From: DSAR01 sp034437315
Lineage (GTDB): Bacteria; Chloroflexota; Anaerolineae; B4-G1
Direction of reading: 5' to 3'
DNA length: 18,273 nucleotides
Assembly (NCBI GenBank): GCA_034437315.1
Contig: DAOTUC010000020.1
Span: 1 to 18,273, forward strand
This document shows, piece after piece, positions 7,764 to 15,366 of this stretch. The position numbers and the translations under genes were made by a program. Below the pieces are notes generated by a model. It did no database searches. It saw nothing but the letters and a program-made list of their open reading frames with translations, and had not been told where the DNA came from. Numbering within the stretch: position 1 is the first letter of the stretch; every line of letters starts with the position of its first letter.

Positions 7764-8480
7764 ATCAAGCACTGTCATCTCTGCGGCGCCCGTTTACAGG
7801 GCCGGGGGTGGGTCTATACGCCTAACGGACTCCCATGGTCAGAATCGGAGCGCGGCCAAGCCATCGTCGTCTGCGACGCATGCCAGAAACGCGCGCGCCG
7901 TTGCGACGTCTGCGGCACGCCAACGGGGCTCTCGCCCATCCACCTGCCAGATGGACGGCTCATCTGCGTTCGCTGCCACCGGACTGCCGTCTACGACCGT
8001 GACCAGGCGGGGGCCCTTTTCGAGCGCGTAACCGGCATTGTCACTGAGCGGCTGGGCCTTCATCTCAACGTCGGCGTCGACTTCACGCTGGTTGACGCCC
8101 AACACATGCGCCGCCTGGGGGAAGAAAGCGACAACCGCCAACCAGAGCGCCTGATCGGCCTGTTCGTGCGAAAAGGCGCCCGGCGCATGATGTACGCGCT
8201 TTCCGGCTTGCCCCAGATTCTGCTGATTCAGACCATCGCCCACGAATGGGCCCACGCATGGCAGGGAGAGCATTGCCCTCTGCTCCGGGACCCCCTCGTA
8301 TCTGAGGGATTCGCCGAATGGGCGGCCTATAAAACGATAGAGGCGCTGGGAGCGACCAAGACCCTGGCGCTGATGAGACAACAACACGGGCCATATAGCG
8401 AGGGCTTGCGCAAAATGATCGCCCTGGAGCGCAAGACCAGCGCGCCTGGCGTGCTGGCCTTCTGCCAACGAATCGAATAA
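7764..8480 (+). CDS. DA1-family zinc metallopeptidase with zinc-finger N-terminus
   Basis: A continuous 238-codon frame. The N-terminus carries CxxC pairs at C4/C7, C37/C40, C47/C50 and C68/C71, two LIM-like zinc modules; 'LPDGRLICVRCHRTAVYD' resembles the last zinc finger of plant DA1 proteins. The C-terminal part (about 143-190) has 'GLPQILLIQTIAHEWAHAW' and then SEGFAEW. H160, E161 and H164 form the HExxH zinc site, and E181 is the probable third ligand. This matches the DA1 peptidase signature (HEMMHAW...EEGICQ in plants). In plants DA1 cleaves regulatory proteins after ubiquitin-dependent activation; the bacterial substrate is unknown. No membrane segment is seen. The frame has no ATG/GTG/TTG start. 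ATC at 7764, placed 6 nt after GGAGG, is my choice; a lost base in the A6 run at 7742-7747 would instead link it to the ATG at 7714. It is sandwiched between the kinase and VWA genes, so it may act as an effector of the phosphosignalling system. Confidence 0.8.
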   Translation: MKHCHLCGARLQGRGWVYTPNGLPWSESERGQAIVVCDACQKRARRCDVCGTPTGLSPIHLPDGRLICVRCHRTAVYDRDQAGALFERVTGIVTERLGLHLNVGVDFTLVDAQHMRRLGEESDNRQPERLIGLFVRKGARRMMYALSGLPQILLIQTIAHEWAHAWQGEHCPLLRDPLVSEGFAEWAAYKTIEALGATKTLALMRQQHGPYSEGLRKMIALERKTSAPGVLAFCQRIE

Positions 8481-8502
8481 ATTGTGAACATCAATCAATG
8501 AG

Positions 8503-9891
8503 ATGAGCCATCCGCTTAACCTGACCTGTACGATTAACACGCCTACCATCCCATCCACCGAGCAGCCGCGCCTGGTCTATTTGTTGTTGGAAATCGCCGA
8601 CGAGACGCCAGCCGCTTCGCTGCCCGTCAACCTGGCCCTGGTGGTCGACGTCAGCGAGTCGATGTACATCCGCGTCGCCGACGACGAGCAATTCCGCGAA
8701 CTATCCCGCAGGGGATTGCTGCAAGAGGTTCTGATCGACGGTGTGCCGGCCTGGCAATCGAGCGATATTCCGGCCGACGTGCTGGCCCGCCTGCCGCGCA
8801 AAATCGACCGCGTCCAAGACGCGCTTCGGGCCACCGTCGAACAACTGAGATCGACCGACCGCTTCTCCCTGGTCGCCTTCGCCGGAGAAGCGACGACGCT
8901 CATCAAAAACACCAGCGGCGCTCACAAAGCGCGCCTGTTAGACGTGGTGAACAGACTGGACCAATTACGATTGGGCGATGACACCTACATTGGGCGCGGA
9001 TTGGCGCTCGGGATAGCGGAACTGACAACGCGGATCGCAGCCCACCTGGCGAACCGGCTGCTCGTCCTGACCGACGGGTTCACGCTCGACGAAAAAGCGT
9101 GCCGGACACAGGCGATGTACGCCCATCAAGCCAACATCCCCATCAGCACCATCGGGCTGGGCGGTGAATTTAACGAGGAGTTGATGATTCCCATCGCCGA
9201 CCAGACCGGCGGGGAGGCCTATCTCCTGGAAACGCCGGAGGCCATTCCGCCCGTGATGGCCCAGGAGTTACAACGCGCCCAGGCCGTGAGTTATCGTTGC
9301 ATGGAGATCAAGTTTCGGCCCGCGCAAGGGGCGCAGGTTCGAGCGGCCTACCGCGTCCGCCCCTCCATTGGGCCGGTCGAGGCGCTCGACGAGGGAGGCA
9401 GTTACAGCTTCTCACTGGGCGACATGGTGGCGGGAGAGAGGCCGGCGGTGTTGCTCGAGTTGATCGTCCCCCCACGACCGGTGGGCGTCTATCGGCTGGC
9501 CCAGGCGCTCGCGGCCTGCGAAGACCCGGTCGGCGTCGGCAACGCCGCCCGCGTCGGATACAAAGTCCGAGAGGATGTCAGCATCGAATACGTCAACGGA
9601 GCCGGCTACACCTTCCGGCCGGCGCCCCAGGTGATGCGCATCGTAGAGGCCCTAACCGCCTACAAACTCCAACGACGGGCGCAAGCGGATGTAAAAGCGG
9701 GCGATCTCGACGGCGCGACGCAAAAACTTCGCGCGGCCGCTACACGCCTGCTCGATATGGGGGAACGCGACCTGGCCCTCGAAACCCAGAAGCAGGCCGA
9801 ACAACTGGCGCACGATGGTCAAACCGATGCGTGGCGCACTAAAAAACTACGTTACGAAAGCCGGAAGCTCACACAGCGAATGGGCGAATGA
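8503..9891 (+). CDS. von Willebrand factor A domain protein
   Basis: A 462-aa protein without signal peptide or membrane segment, likely cytoplasmic. The VWA domain begins about residue 22 and carries a complete MIDAS metal site: DVSES (49-53), T161 in GDDTYIG and TDG (190-192). An insertion of about 45 residues (about 55-100) separates the first MIDAS strand from the following helix, where ordinary VWA domains have a short turn. After the VWA comes a beta-rich region (about 285-390) and a helical C-terminus (about 395-462) rich in Lys/Arg/Gln, perhaps a coiled-coil or TPR-like piece. Only a weak ribosome site precedes ATG 8503 (a nearby ATG at 8498 is out of frame). VWA proteins usually bind partners through a metal ion, often as scaffolds with kinases or AAA ATPases. 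Its position between the peptidase and the second kinase argues for a scaffold role in the same system (inference). Confidence 0.88.
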   Translation: MSHPLNLTCTINTPTIPSTEQPRLVYLLLEIADETPAASLPVNLALVVDVSESMYIRVADDEQFRELSRRGLLQEVLIDGVPAWQSSDIPADVLARLPRKIDRVQDALRATVEQLRSTDRFSLVAFAGEATTLIKNTSGAHKARLLDVVNRLDQLRLGDDTYIGRGLALGIAELTTRIAAHLANRLLVLTDGFTLDEKACRTQAMYAHQANIPISTIGLGGEFNEELMIPIADQTGGEAYLLETPEAIPPVMAQELQRAQAVSYRCMEIKFRPAQGAQVRAAYRVRPSIGPVEALDEGGSYSFSLGDMVAGERPAVLLELIVPPRPVGVYRLAQALAACEDPVGVGNAARVGYKVREDVSIEYVNGAGYTFRPAPQVMRIVEALTAYKLQRRAQADVKAGDLDGATQKLRAAATRLLDMGERDLALETQKQAEQLAHDGQTDAWRTKKLRYESRKLTQRMGE

Positions 9892-9927
9892 GCGTGGGCA
9901 AATGAGCGTGGGCGAATGGGCGAATGA
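9876..9927 (+). repeat. Short degenerate tandem repeat after the VWA gene
   Basis: Units related to GGGCGAATGAGCGT recur about four times across the stop codon of the VWA gene and the next 35 bases. The last residues of the VWA protein (RMGE) are encoded by the first unit. The repeat could allow small length changes by slippage. No function is evident. Confidence 0.6.
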
Positions 9928-9964
9928 CTGATGGACCGAGCGTGCGTGATCCCGATGGCTTAAA

Positions 9965-9983
9965 CGCCAGCAAGATGCTGGCG
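9965..9983 (+). terminator. Perfect 8-bp hairpin between VWA and kinase genes
   Basis: CGCCAGCA and TGCTGGCG form a perfect 8-bp stem with a 3-nt AGA loop. There is no T-run after it, so it is a weak candidate for an intrinsic terminator. It may be a small REP-type palindrome or an mRNA-processing or stability hairpin that sets different expression for the downstream kinase. Confidence 0.35.
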
Positions 9984-10011
9984 GTCCCATTCTTCTCGAA
10001 GGAGATGACGT

Positions 10012-11649
10012 ATGACGCTTAAATCTGGAGAAATGGTCAGCGATCGTTACCGCATCGTCCAGCTATTGGGGCAAGGCGGGATGGGCGCAGTCTACCGCGC
10101 CTGGGACATCCGGCTCGAAAGGCCGGTGGCCCTCAAAGAGATGATCCCGCAGGTCGGCATCGCGCCCCACATGCTGAAACAACTGCGACAACAATTCCAA
10201 CAGGAAGCCCAAATCCTGGCCTCTCTCAACCATCCCGGATTGGTTCGGGTGACCGATCACTTTTCCTGGCGCAACAACGCCTACCTGGTGATGGATTTCG
10301 TCGAGGGGAAGAGCCTGGCTACACGAATCAAGCGGGAAGGCGCCCAACCGGAGGAGCAAGTCCTGGACTGGGCCGCCCAACTCCTGGACGCGCTGGGTTA
10401 CTGCCACCAACAGGGCGTGTTCCACCGAGACATCAAGCCTCACAATATCATCATCACACCGGAAGGCAAGGTGCATCTGGTCGATTTCGGCCTGGTCAAG
10501 CTCTGGAATCCCGACGATCCACAGACCAGAACGGTGATGCGCGGCGCTGGCACTCCCGAATACGCGCCGCCGGAACAGTACGACGTGGGGATGAGTTACA
10601 CCGATCGCCGTTCCGATATCTACAGCCTGGGCGCGACGCTCTATCACGCCCTCACCGGGCAGGTCCCCCCAACGGCGACCAAACGTATGGCGAATCCCGC
10701 CTCGTTCTTACCGCCCCGGCGGATGAACGCCGCAGTCAGCCCGGCGACGGAGGCCGCCATCCTCAAAGCGCTGGAAATCTCGATGGACGCGCGCTTCCGC
10801 GAGACCGACGAAATGGCCCGCGCGCTTCGGTTCCAGGAAGACAGATCGATGCAGCTGGCCATGCGCTCACCCACACCGTCCAGCGAGGCGCCCGTCAAGA
10901 GGAAAAAGGGGATCTGGGTGGGACTGGGCGGCGTGGGATTGGCAGCCATCTGCCTGGTCGCCACAGGAATCGCCATCATCTTGGGCCTTCGTTTCCTGGG
11001 AGATGAAAGCAATGGCAACGAGGTGAGTGGGATCAGCCCAACCCCGCCAGATCAAGCCGCCATCACGCCGGCTGCTCAGACCGAACACCTCATTTTCCAG
11101 GATGATTTCGAGGACGAGATCACCGGGTGGGAAATCGGGGCATACGAAACCGGAAGCGTGGGGTACAAGAACGGCGCTTACGCCATCATCTCGGCCAACA
11201 ATGGCAGCACGATGTGGGGCGTCGCCAACCGCACCTTCGACGACGTCGTCGTGGACGTGGACGTCACCCAGATTTCCGCCGGACCTGAAAGCAACAATGA
11301 CCTGGGCGTCGTGTGCCGCGAACAGGGGGACGGGAGCGGGTACTACCTGCTCATTTCAGGCGACGGTTACGCCGCCATCGTCAAAGCGGCCAACAGTCAA
11401 TTCGAGTGGTTGCGGGAATGGGAGGAAACGAGCGCCGTCCGCCAGGGCAACGCCACAAATCGGCTGCGGGCGGTGTGCGACGGCCCGACGCTGACCCTGT
11501 TCGTCAACGGGCAACAGGTCGCCACGATCCAGGATAGTTCGTTCAGGCAGGGCGATCTGGCCTTCACCGCCACCACGTATGAGGACGACCCGACAGAAAT
11601 ACATTTTGATAACCTGAAAGTGCGCAATCCCTCGACGCTGGAGGAGTAA
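10012..11649 (+). CDS. Transmembrane Ser/Thr protein kinase with lectin-like ectodomain
   Basis: A 545-aa Hanks-type kinase. The catalytic domain (about 13-275) contains GQGGMGAVY (20-28), K42, E65, HRDIKPHN (138-145), DFG (158-160), a TRT activation loop (172-174), APPE (185-188) and D202, all at the same residue numbers as in the kinase encoded at 5125. The two are close paralogues in this part. A basic linker (VKRKKG, 295-300) precedes a single membrane segment (about 302-328). The extracellular part (about 360-540) begins 'LIFQDDFEDEITGWE' and ends in IHFDNLKV, the pattern of a concanavalin A-like or 3-keto-disaccharide-hydrolase-like (DUF1080) beta-sandwich, which may bind sugar. It lacks the long TP-rich stalk of its paralogue. 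AAGGAG (9999-10004) lies 7 nt before ATG. The stop is followed at once by the foldback element and a convergent gene, so it is the last gene of the plus-strand cluster. Confidence 0.93.
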   Translation: MTLKSGEMVSDRYRIVQLLGQGGMGAVYRAWDIRLERPVALKEMIPQVGIAPHMLKQLRQQFQQEAQILASLNHPGLVRVTDHFSWRNNAYLVMDFVEGKSLATRIKREGAQPEEQVLDWAAQLLDALGYCHQQGVFHRDIKPHNIIITPEGKVHLVDFGLVKLWNPDDPQTRTVMRGAGTPEYAPPEQYDVGMSYTDRRSDIYSLGATLYHALTGQVPPTATKRMANPASFLPPRRMNAAVSPATEAAILKALEISMDARFRETDEMARALRFQEDRSMQLAMRSPTPSSEAPVKRKKGIWVGLGGVGLAAICLVATGIAIILGLRFLGDESNGNEVSGISPTPPDQAAITPAAQTEHLIFQDDFEDEITGWEIGAYETGSVGYKNGAYAIISANNGSTMWGVANRTFDDVVVDVDVTQISAGPESNNDLGVVCREQGDGSGYYLLISGDGYAAIVKAANSQFEWLREWEETSAVRQGNATNRLRAVCDGPTLTLFVNGQQVATIQDSSFRQGDLAFTATTYEDDPTEIHFDNLKVRNPSTLEE

Positions 11650-11662
11650 CACGCCCGGCAAG

Positions 11663-11754
11663 TAAGAGACCATTTAAAAATTCGCTCAGAGGTCTGTCCT
11701 CAGGCCGATTAGCGCCTCCGGGACGAGGACTAGAGCAATTTTAAGACGCTCTTA
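11663..11754 (+). repeat. Foldback element copy A (92 bp) in the convergent junction
   Basis: The element is bounded by TAAGAG (11663-11668) and CTCTTA (11749-11754). The core contains AATTCGCTCAGAGG, CGATTAGCGCC and CTAGAGCAATT, shared with the two other copies. The two arms are imperfectly complementary over about 40 bp. It fills the gap between the kinase gene ending at 11649 and the phosphatase gene on the other strand, whose TAA stop is formed by the last three bases of the element. It may act as a bidirectional terminator. Confidence 0.8.
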
Positions 11755-12540
11755 AGCGGGAGCGAAAAAGGATGGCAGCCGGGCCAACCACCGCCGCACT
11801 GCTTGGGGAGATGACAGGCGCGCGTCCGCTTGCGTCGGGCGTTCTGAGGCCGCGACCAGAATCGCAAACCCGCCGCGATCCTGAATGACATCAAAGGCCT
11901 CTTCATCCTTGTCATCATCCCCCAGGTAAAGAAGCGCAGCATCTAGCAACGGGTCGCGATCTAGCAAATAGGCCACCGTCTTCCCTTTGTGAGCCAGCCC
12001 CGGCCCCACCTCCAGGAACTTGTGACCTCCCAGCACGCGGAAGGTATCCAGAGGCAGCTCGATCATCTGACGGGCAGCGTCCAGGGTCGTGTCCGCCTCA
12101 TCGTCGGCGGCGTAGCGAGCGTGCAACGCCAGAGACCACCGCTTATCCTCCAGGAAGAACCCCTCTCGCCCGGCGATCAGGCGCTCCCAGCGGGACTTGA
12201 CCCGCTCCAGATCGGGCCGTATCTCGTCGTAGACGACACGTTCGACCCGGCGACCATCCGGCAGGCGCAACTCCACGCCATAGGCGCCCGCCAGCAGGAT
12301 GCCTGGCGCCGGCGTCAATTTCTCCACGTGGGCCAGACGGCGACCGCTGATGACGGCGACCTGGATTGCGGGTTCTTGGGCCAGACGTTCGAGCAGCGCC
12401 GCGACGGCCGGGTCCGGTTCGACGTGGTCGGGCGTGGGGGCGAGATCGGCCAGGGTGCCGTCGTAATCCAGGAAAAGGCGCAAACGATCAGCCTGCCTCA
12501 AGCGGGTCTCTATATCCGCCAGCGTGCGATTCATCTTCAT
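11752..12540 (-). CDS. otsB: Trehalose-6-phosphate phosphatase (HAD superfamily)
   Basis: A 262-aa HAD enzyme that removes phosphate from trehalose 6-phosphate to give trehalose. Motif I is DYDGT (25-29), with nucleophile D25 and acid D27. Motif II is ISGR (64-67). HKFLEVGP (173-180) and HKGKT (184-188) carry the motif III lysine, and GDDDKDEEAF (207-216) is motif IV with its metal aspartates. Length is typical of the family. ATG 12540 gives 262 aa; GAGG on the minus strand is better spaced for the ATG at 12534, so the protein may be two residues shorter. It is the last gene of the minus-strand operon and lies 9 nt after the glycosyltransferase stop. With the synthase encoded at 15366 it completes the OtsA/OtsB route. 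A related sugar-phosphate substrate cannot be excluded given the extra glycosyltransferase in the operon. Confidence 0.88.
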   Translation of the reverse strand: MKMNRTLADIETRLRQADRLRLFLDYDGTLADLAPTPDHVEPDPAVAALLERLAQEPAIQVAVISGRRLAHVEKLTPAPGILLAGAYGVELRLPDGRRVERVVYDEIRPDLERVKSRWERLIAGREGFFLEDKRWSLALHARYAADDEADTTLDAARQMIELPLDTFRVLGGHKFLEVGPGLAHKGKTVAYLLDRDPLLDAALLYLGDDDKDEEAFDVIQDRGGFAILVAASERPTQADARLSSPQAVRRWLARLPSFFAPA

Positions 12541-12549
12541 CGACCTCGC

Positions 12550-13791
12550 CTATCCGCCCTTGAGCAGCGGCGCGATATCCCGCCGGAAAATCGCCCGCCA
12601 GGTATACGCCCGTCGCAAACGGCGGCGGAAACGAGTGGGCGCGTCCCCCTCCACCCGCTCCAGCAAAAGCGCCGCGACCTGCGCCGGGTCGTCCGCCGGG
12701 TCGAAAATCGCCACGTCGGCGCATCCGATCTCCTCGGCCGCCGGCGTTTCGGTGCACACGACCGGCATGCCCACCAGTCCGGCCTCCAGAATCGGCATGC
12801 CGAAACCCTCGCGGAGGCTGGGCATAAACATCACGTCGCTGGCGCGATACAGATCGCCGACGACGCGCTTGTCGATGGTGTACGGCGCCCCCGGCTTCGG
12901 CCCGGACTCGAAGACGAAGCGCATCTCCTCCTCCACGCCGAGCTCCCGCCTTAAGGATTGCAAGGAGCGAAAATAGGCCATACTCTCGGCGCTATGCGGA
13001 TCTGGGGGGCCGGTCAGGATCAGCTTGGGACGGCAATCGCGCGCCTTCAGGGCCGCGACGACGCGCAACGCGTACTCAATGTTTTTGGCCCGCGTCACGC
13101 GCACCGGCATTAATATGACCAGGTCGCTCTCCAGCAAGCCGAGCTGATCCACCAGCGCGCGTCCCTCGTCGGAAAGCGCCCACAAATCCTGGGGGCTCAC
13201 GCCGTTATAGACCACGTGGATGTCGTCCGGCGGACAATCGAAGAGAGCAGCCAGCGCCCGTCGCCGCCTCTGGGAGACGACGACGTAGGTCACGTCGGGC
13301 CGCCGCGTGCGGAGCAAATCCCACGGATAGCGCGGGTACAGCTTGGGCCGCGAGTGCTTGCTCGTCCAGCCAAAATCGTGACACCAGGCGATGCAATGAT
13401 GAATCGCTCCGCGGTCGAGCAAGCGGTGCAAAGCCGCCGTCAGGGGCAGATTAAAGCGCTTGGTGAACACGTTGTGCACGATGAGATTATCGAAACGATC
13501 CAGCAAAGGGGACAGGGTCTCTTCCAATCGCCGGGAGAGATCGGCGAACAGATCCGGCGTCTGGCCCTGGGCCAGGGCGTCGGCGACCTCGGCGATTTGA
13601 GCATCCTGGGAATCGAGCTGGGGGACGGCCATAAAATCCGCCTCCGGAGCCAGGGCCTCTTCCGCGCCCCGCCCGGCGATGACGGTCACCGGGCGCCCGG
13701 CCTGGACAAACGCTTGCACGTGATCCCGGATGACCGCTTCAACGCCGCCGACGACGGGCGGCGCGGTGTAATGCAATATCGCCGTTTCCAT
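12550..13791 (-). CDS. GT4-family glycosyltransferase
   Basis: A 413-aa retaining glycosyltransferase of the GT-B fold. The N-terminal acceptor half has GGVE (about 15-18) and HDFGW (138-142). The C-terminal donor half has PVRVTRAKN (229-237), with the Arg and Lys that hold the donor phosphate, and REGFGMPILE (327-336), the E-x7-E motif with E328 and E336. The donor could be a nucleoside-diphosphate sugar; the acceptor cannot be read from the sequence. AGGAGG (minus strand, 13798-13803) lies 6 nt before ATG 13791. This is preferred to a GTG at 13806, which would place the ribosome site inside the gene. The gene lies 24 nt downstream of the trehalose phosphate synthase gene. It may make a glucosylated or mannosylated solute, or extend trehalose, but this is inferred from context only. 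Confidence 0.85.
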   Translation of the reverse strand: METAILHYTAPPVVGGVEAVIRDHVQAFVQAGRPVTVIAGRGAEEALAPEADFMAVPQLDSQDAQIAEVADALAQGQTPDLFADLSRRLEETLSPLLDRFDNLIVHNVFTKRFNLPLTAALHRLLDRGAIHHCIAWCHDFGWTSKHSRPKLYPRYPWDLLRTRRPDVTYVVVSQRRRRALAALFDCPPDDIHVVYNGVSPQDLWALSDEGRALVDQLGLLESDLVILMPVRVTRAKNIEYALRVVAALKARDCRPKLILTGPPDPHSAESMAYFRSLQSLRRELGVEEEMRFVFESGPKPGAPYTIDKRVVGDLYRASDVMFMPSLREGFGMPILEAGLVGMPVVCTETPAAEEIGCADVAIFDPADDPAQVAALLLERVEGDAPTRFRRRLRRAYTWRAIFRRDIAPLLKGG

Positions 13792-13815
13792 TTTCCCCCT
13801 CCTCACGCTACCAGG

Positions 13816-15366
13816 CTACAAATTGAGGTCATCGACCGCTCTGATCTGGCGATAGAGCCAATGGTTGATGTCCTCCCGCTCAATCAGCCAACGCAACCGA
13901 TCCGCCCGCTCCTGTCGCTCGGCCTCGGGCATCACCAACGCCTGGTGGAGCGCCTCGGCCGTCGCGTACACGTCGCAGGGGGAGACGGATAAAGCGCCGG
14001 GCTCCAGCTGTTGATAGGCCCCGGCCCGTTCCGATAGGACGAGCACGCCGGCGCGTTGGTTGACGATAGGGCCTTCTTTCGCCACCAGATTCATCCCGTC
14101 GGCGATGGCGTTCACCAGCAACACGTCGTACATCTGCAGGGCCGCCACGGCGCGGGGATAATTCTCGCCCACCAGCACGCGGATCGGTTCCCAATCGCTG
14201 CCGCCAAAACGGGCGTTGACCCGCCCGGCGGCCGCCATCAAAACCTCCATATAATCCTGATACTCGTCGAGGCCCAACCGGGAAGGCACCATCAACGCCA
14301 GGAACTTGACCTCGCCGCGGTGTTCCGGGTGGAGTTCCAGCATCTCCTCGAAGGCCTGGAACCCACGCACGATATTCTTGCTCGGCTCGATGCGGTCGAC
14401 GCGCAGGATCAAGCGCCGATCCTCGACAAATTCCCGAATCTCCTGCCGGTACTCGGCGACTTCGGTCGACCCGACCAACGCCCGCAAGGCATCCACGTCA
14501 ATCGAGATGGGGAAATCCTTCACGTAAGTCGCGTGATTGCGATACCACACCCGCCCTCGTTTGAAATTGACCTGCGCCCTGGGGAGGTGTAATTCGCACG
14601 TCCGCAGGAAATTGAGCGCATCCTCCCGTGTCTGCAAACCGAGCAAGTCCACCCCGCACAGGCCATCCAGGATACGTTGACGCATCGTCGGCGGCAGGAT
14701 GCGCCAGTATTCCGGCCCGGGCCAGGGAATGTGGATGAAATGTGACGTCGTCGGTCGCTCCGCCGGCGGCAATTGTTCCCACAGAAACCGAGCGACCAGA
14801 TAGAGATGGTAATCCTGCAACATCACCAACGTCAATCTGGAACAATCGCGGATTTGTTCGGCGATAGATTCGGCGAAGAGCCGGTTGACCGCCACGTATC
14901 CCTCCTCCCAGGCCTGCCACGTGGCGCGATTGACGACGGGGGCTACCGGTAAGTTCCACATCGAATGCTGGACAAACCACAAGAGAGGGTTCGCGATCAC
15001 ATTGTAATAACCATCATAAGCGGTCTGGGAGGGCGCAACGAAACGAAGGCGGATAGAATTACCGTCCTCCATCTCGACCTTCCCCGCCCGCCAGGTCTCG
15101 TCCGCCTCCGTCCGCGCGCACGCGATCCACGTCAAGTCCGCGCTTCTACACAGTCCCAGGAGCGCCTTGACTAGCCCGCCTTCCCCGTACTGGAATCTGA
15201 AACCCTCATCATCATCATCCTGAGCGCGTTGCAACGTCACGGCGCCCCGGTTGGCGACGATGGTCAACTTTCGATTGGCGAAAAAATCGGCCAACCACGC
15301 CTCTTGAGAGGCGGCGTCAAGTTCTCGATCACCCTGGCGGTCGCCCGTTTCTGTCACGTGCTTCAT
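13816..15366 (-). CDS. otsA: Trehalose-6-phosphate synthase (GT20)
   Basis: A 516-aa GT20 enzyme that joins glucose from a nucleotide donor to glucose 6-phosphate to give trehalose 6-phosphate. It shows the family features in order: VANRG (37-41), GGLVKAL (63-69), YDGYYNVIANPLLW (117-130), LQDYHLYLVARFLW (183-196), HIPWPGPEYWRILP (212-225), VDRIEPSKN (323-331) with R325 and K330, and DGMNLVAKE (423-431) with D423 and E431. The spacing of R/K and D/E equals that in E. coli OtsA. ATG 15366 overlaps the TGA of the upstream hydrolase gene (ATGA), and this start gives the normal length. A longer frame reaching back to 15456 would read Gly/Ser/Arg-rich sequence within the upstream gene and is not adopted. 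Glucosylglycerol-phosphate synthase is a close relative and remains possible, but the neighbouring OtsB favours trehalose. Confidence 0.9.
   Translation of the reverse strand: MKHVTETGDRQGDRELDAASQEAWLADFFANRKLTIVANRGAVTLQRAQDDDDEGFRFQYGEGGLVKALLGLCRSADLTWIACARTEADETWRAGKVEMEDGNSIRLRFVAPSQTAYDGYYNVIANPLLWFVQHSMWNLPVAPVVNRATWQAWEEGYVAVNRLFAESIAEQIRDCSRLTLVMLQDYHLYLVARFLWEQLPPAERPTTSHFIHIPWPGPEYWRILPPTMRQRILDGLCGVDLLGLQTREDALNFLRTCELHLPRAQVNFKRGRVWYRNHATYVKDFPISIDVDALRALVGSTEVAEYRQEIREFVEDRRLILRVDRIEPSKNIVRGFQAFEEMLELHPEHRGEVKFLALMVPSRLGLDEYQDYMEVLMAAAGRVNARFGGSDWEPIRVLVGENYPRAVAALQMYDVLLVNAIADGMNLVAKEGPIVNQRAGVLVLSERAGAYQQLEPGALSVSPCDVYATAEALHQALVMPEAERQERADRLRWLIEREDINHWLYRQIRAVDDLNL

Noticed and set aside
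7714..8031. 105-codon frame starting at an ATG with a reasonable ribosome site after the kinase gene
   Set aside because: It is out of frame with the zinc-finger/peptidase reading and gives low-complexity Ser/Ala/Arg sequence. It is kept only as a possible true start joined by a frameshift.
7839..8558. 239-codon minus-strand frame opposite the DA1-like gene
   Set aside because: It is the complement of a gene with clear zinc-binding and HExxH motifs and shows no domain of its own.
11989..12954. 321-codon plus-strand frame opposite otsB and the GT4 gene
   Set aside because: Antisense shadow caused by high GC; it spans the ends of two well-supported genes and resembles no family.
13216..13992. 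258-codon plus-strand frame opposite the GT4/otsA junction
   Set aside because: Antisense shadow, with composition explained by the coding strand and no domain motifs.
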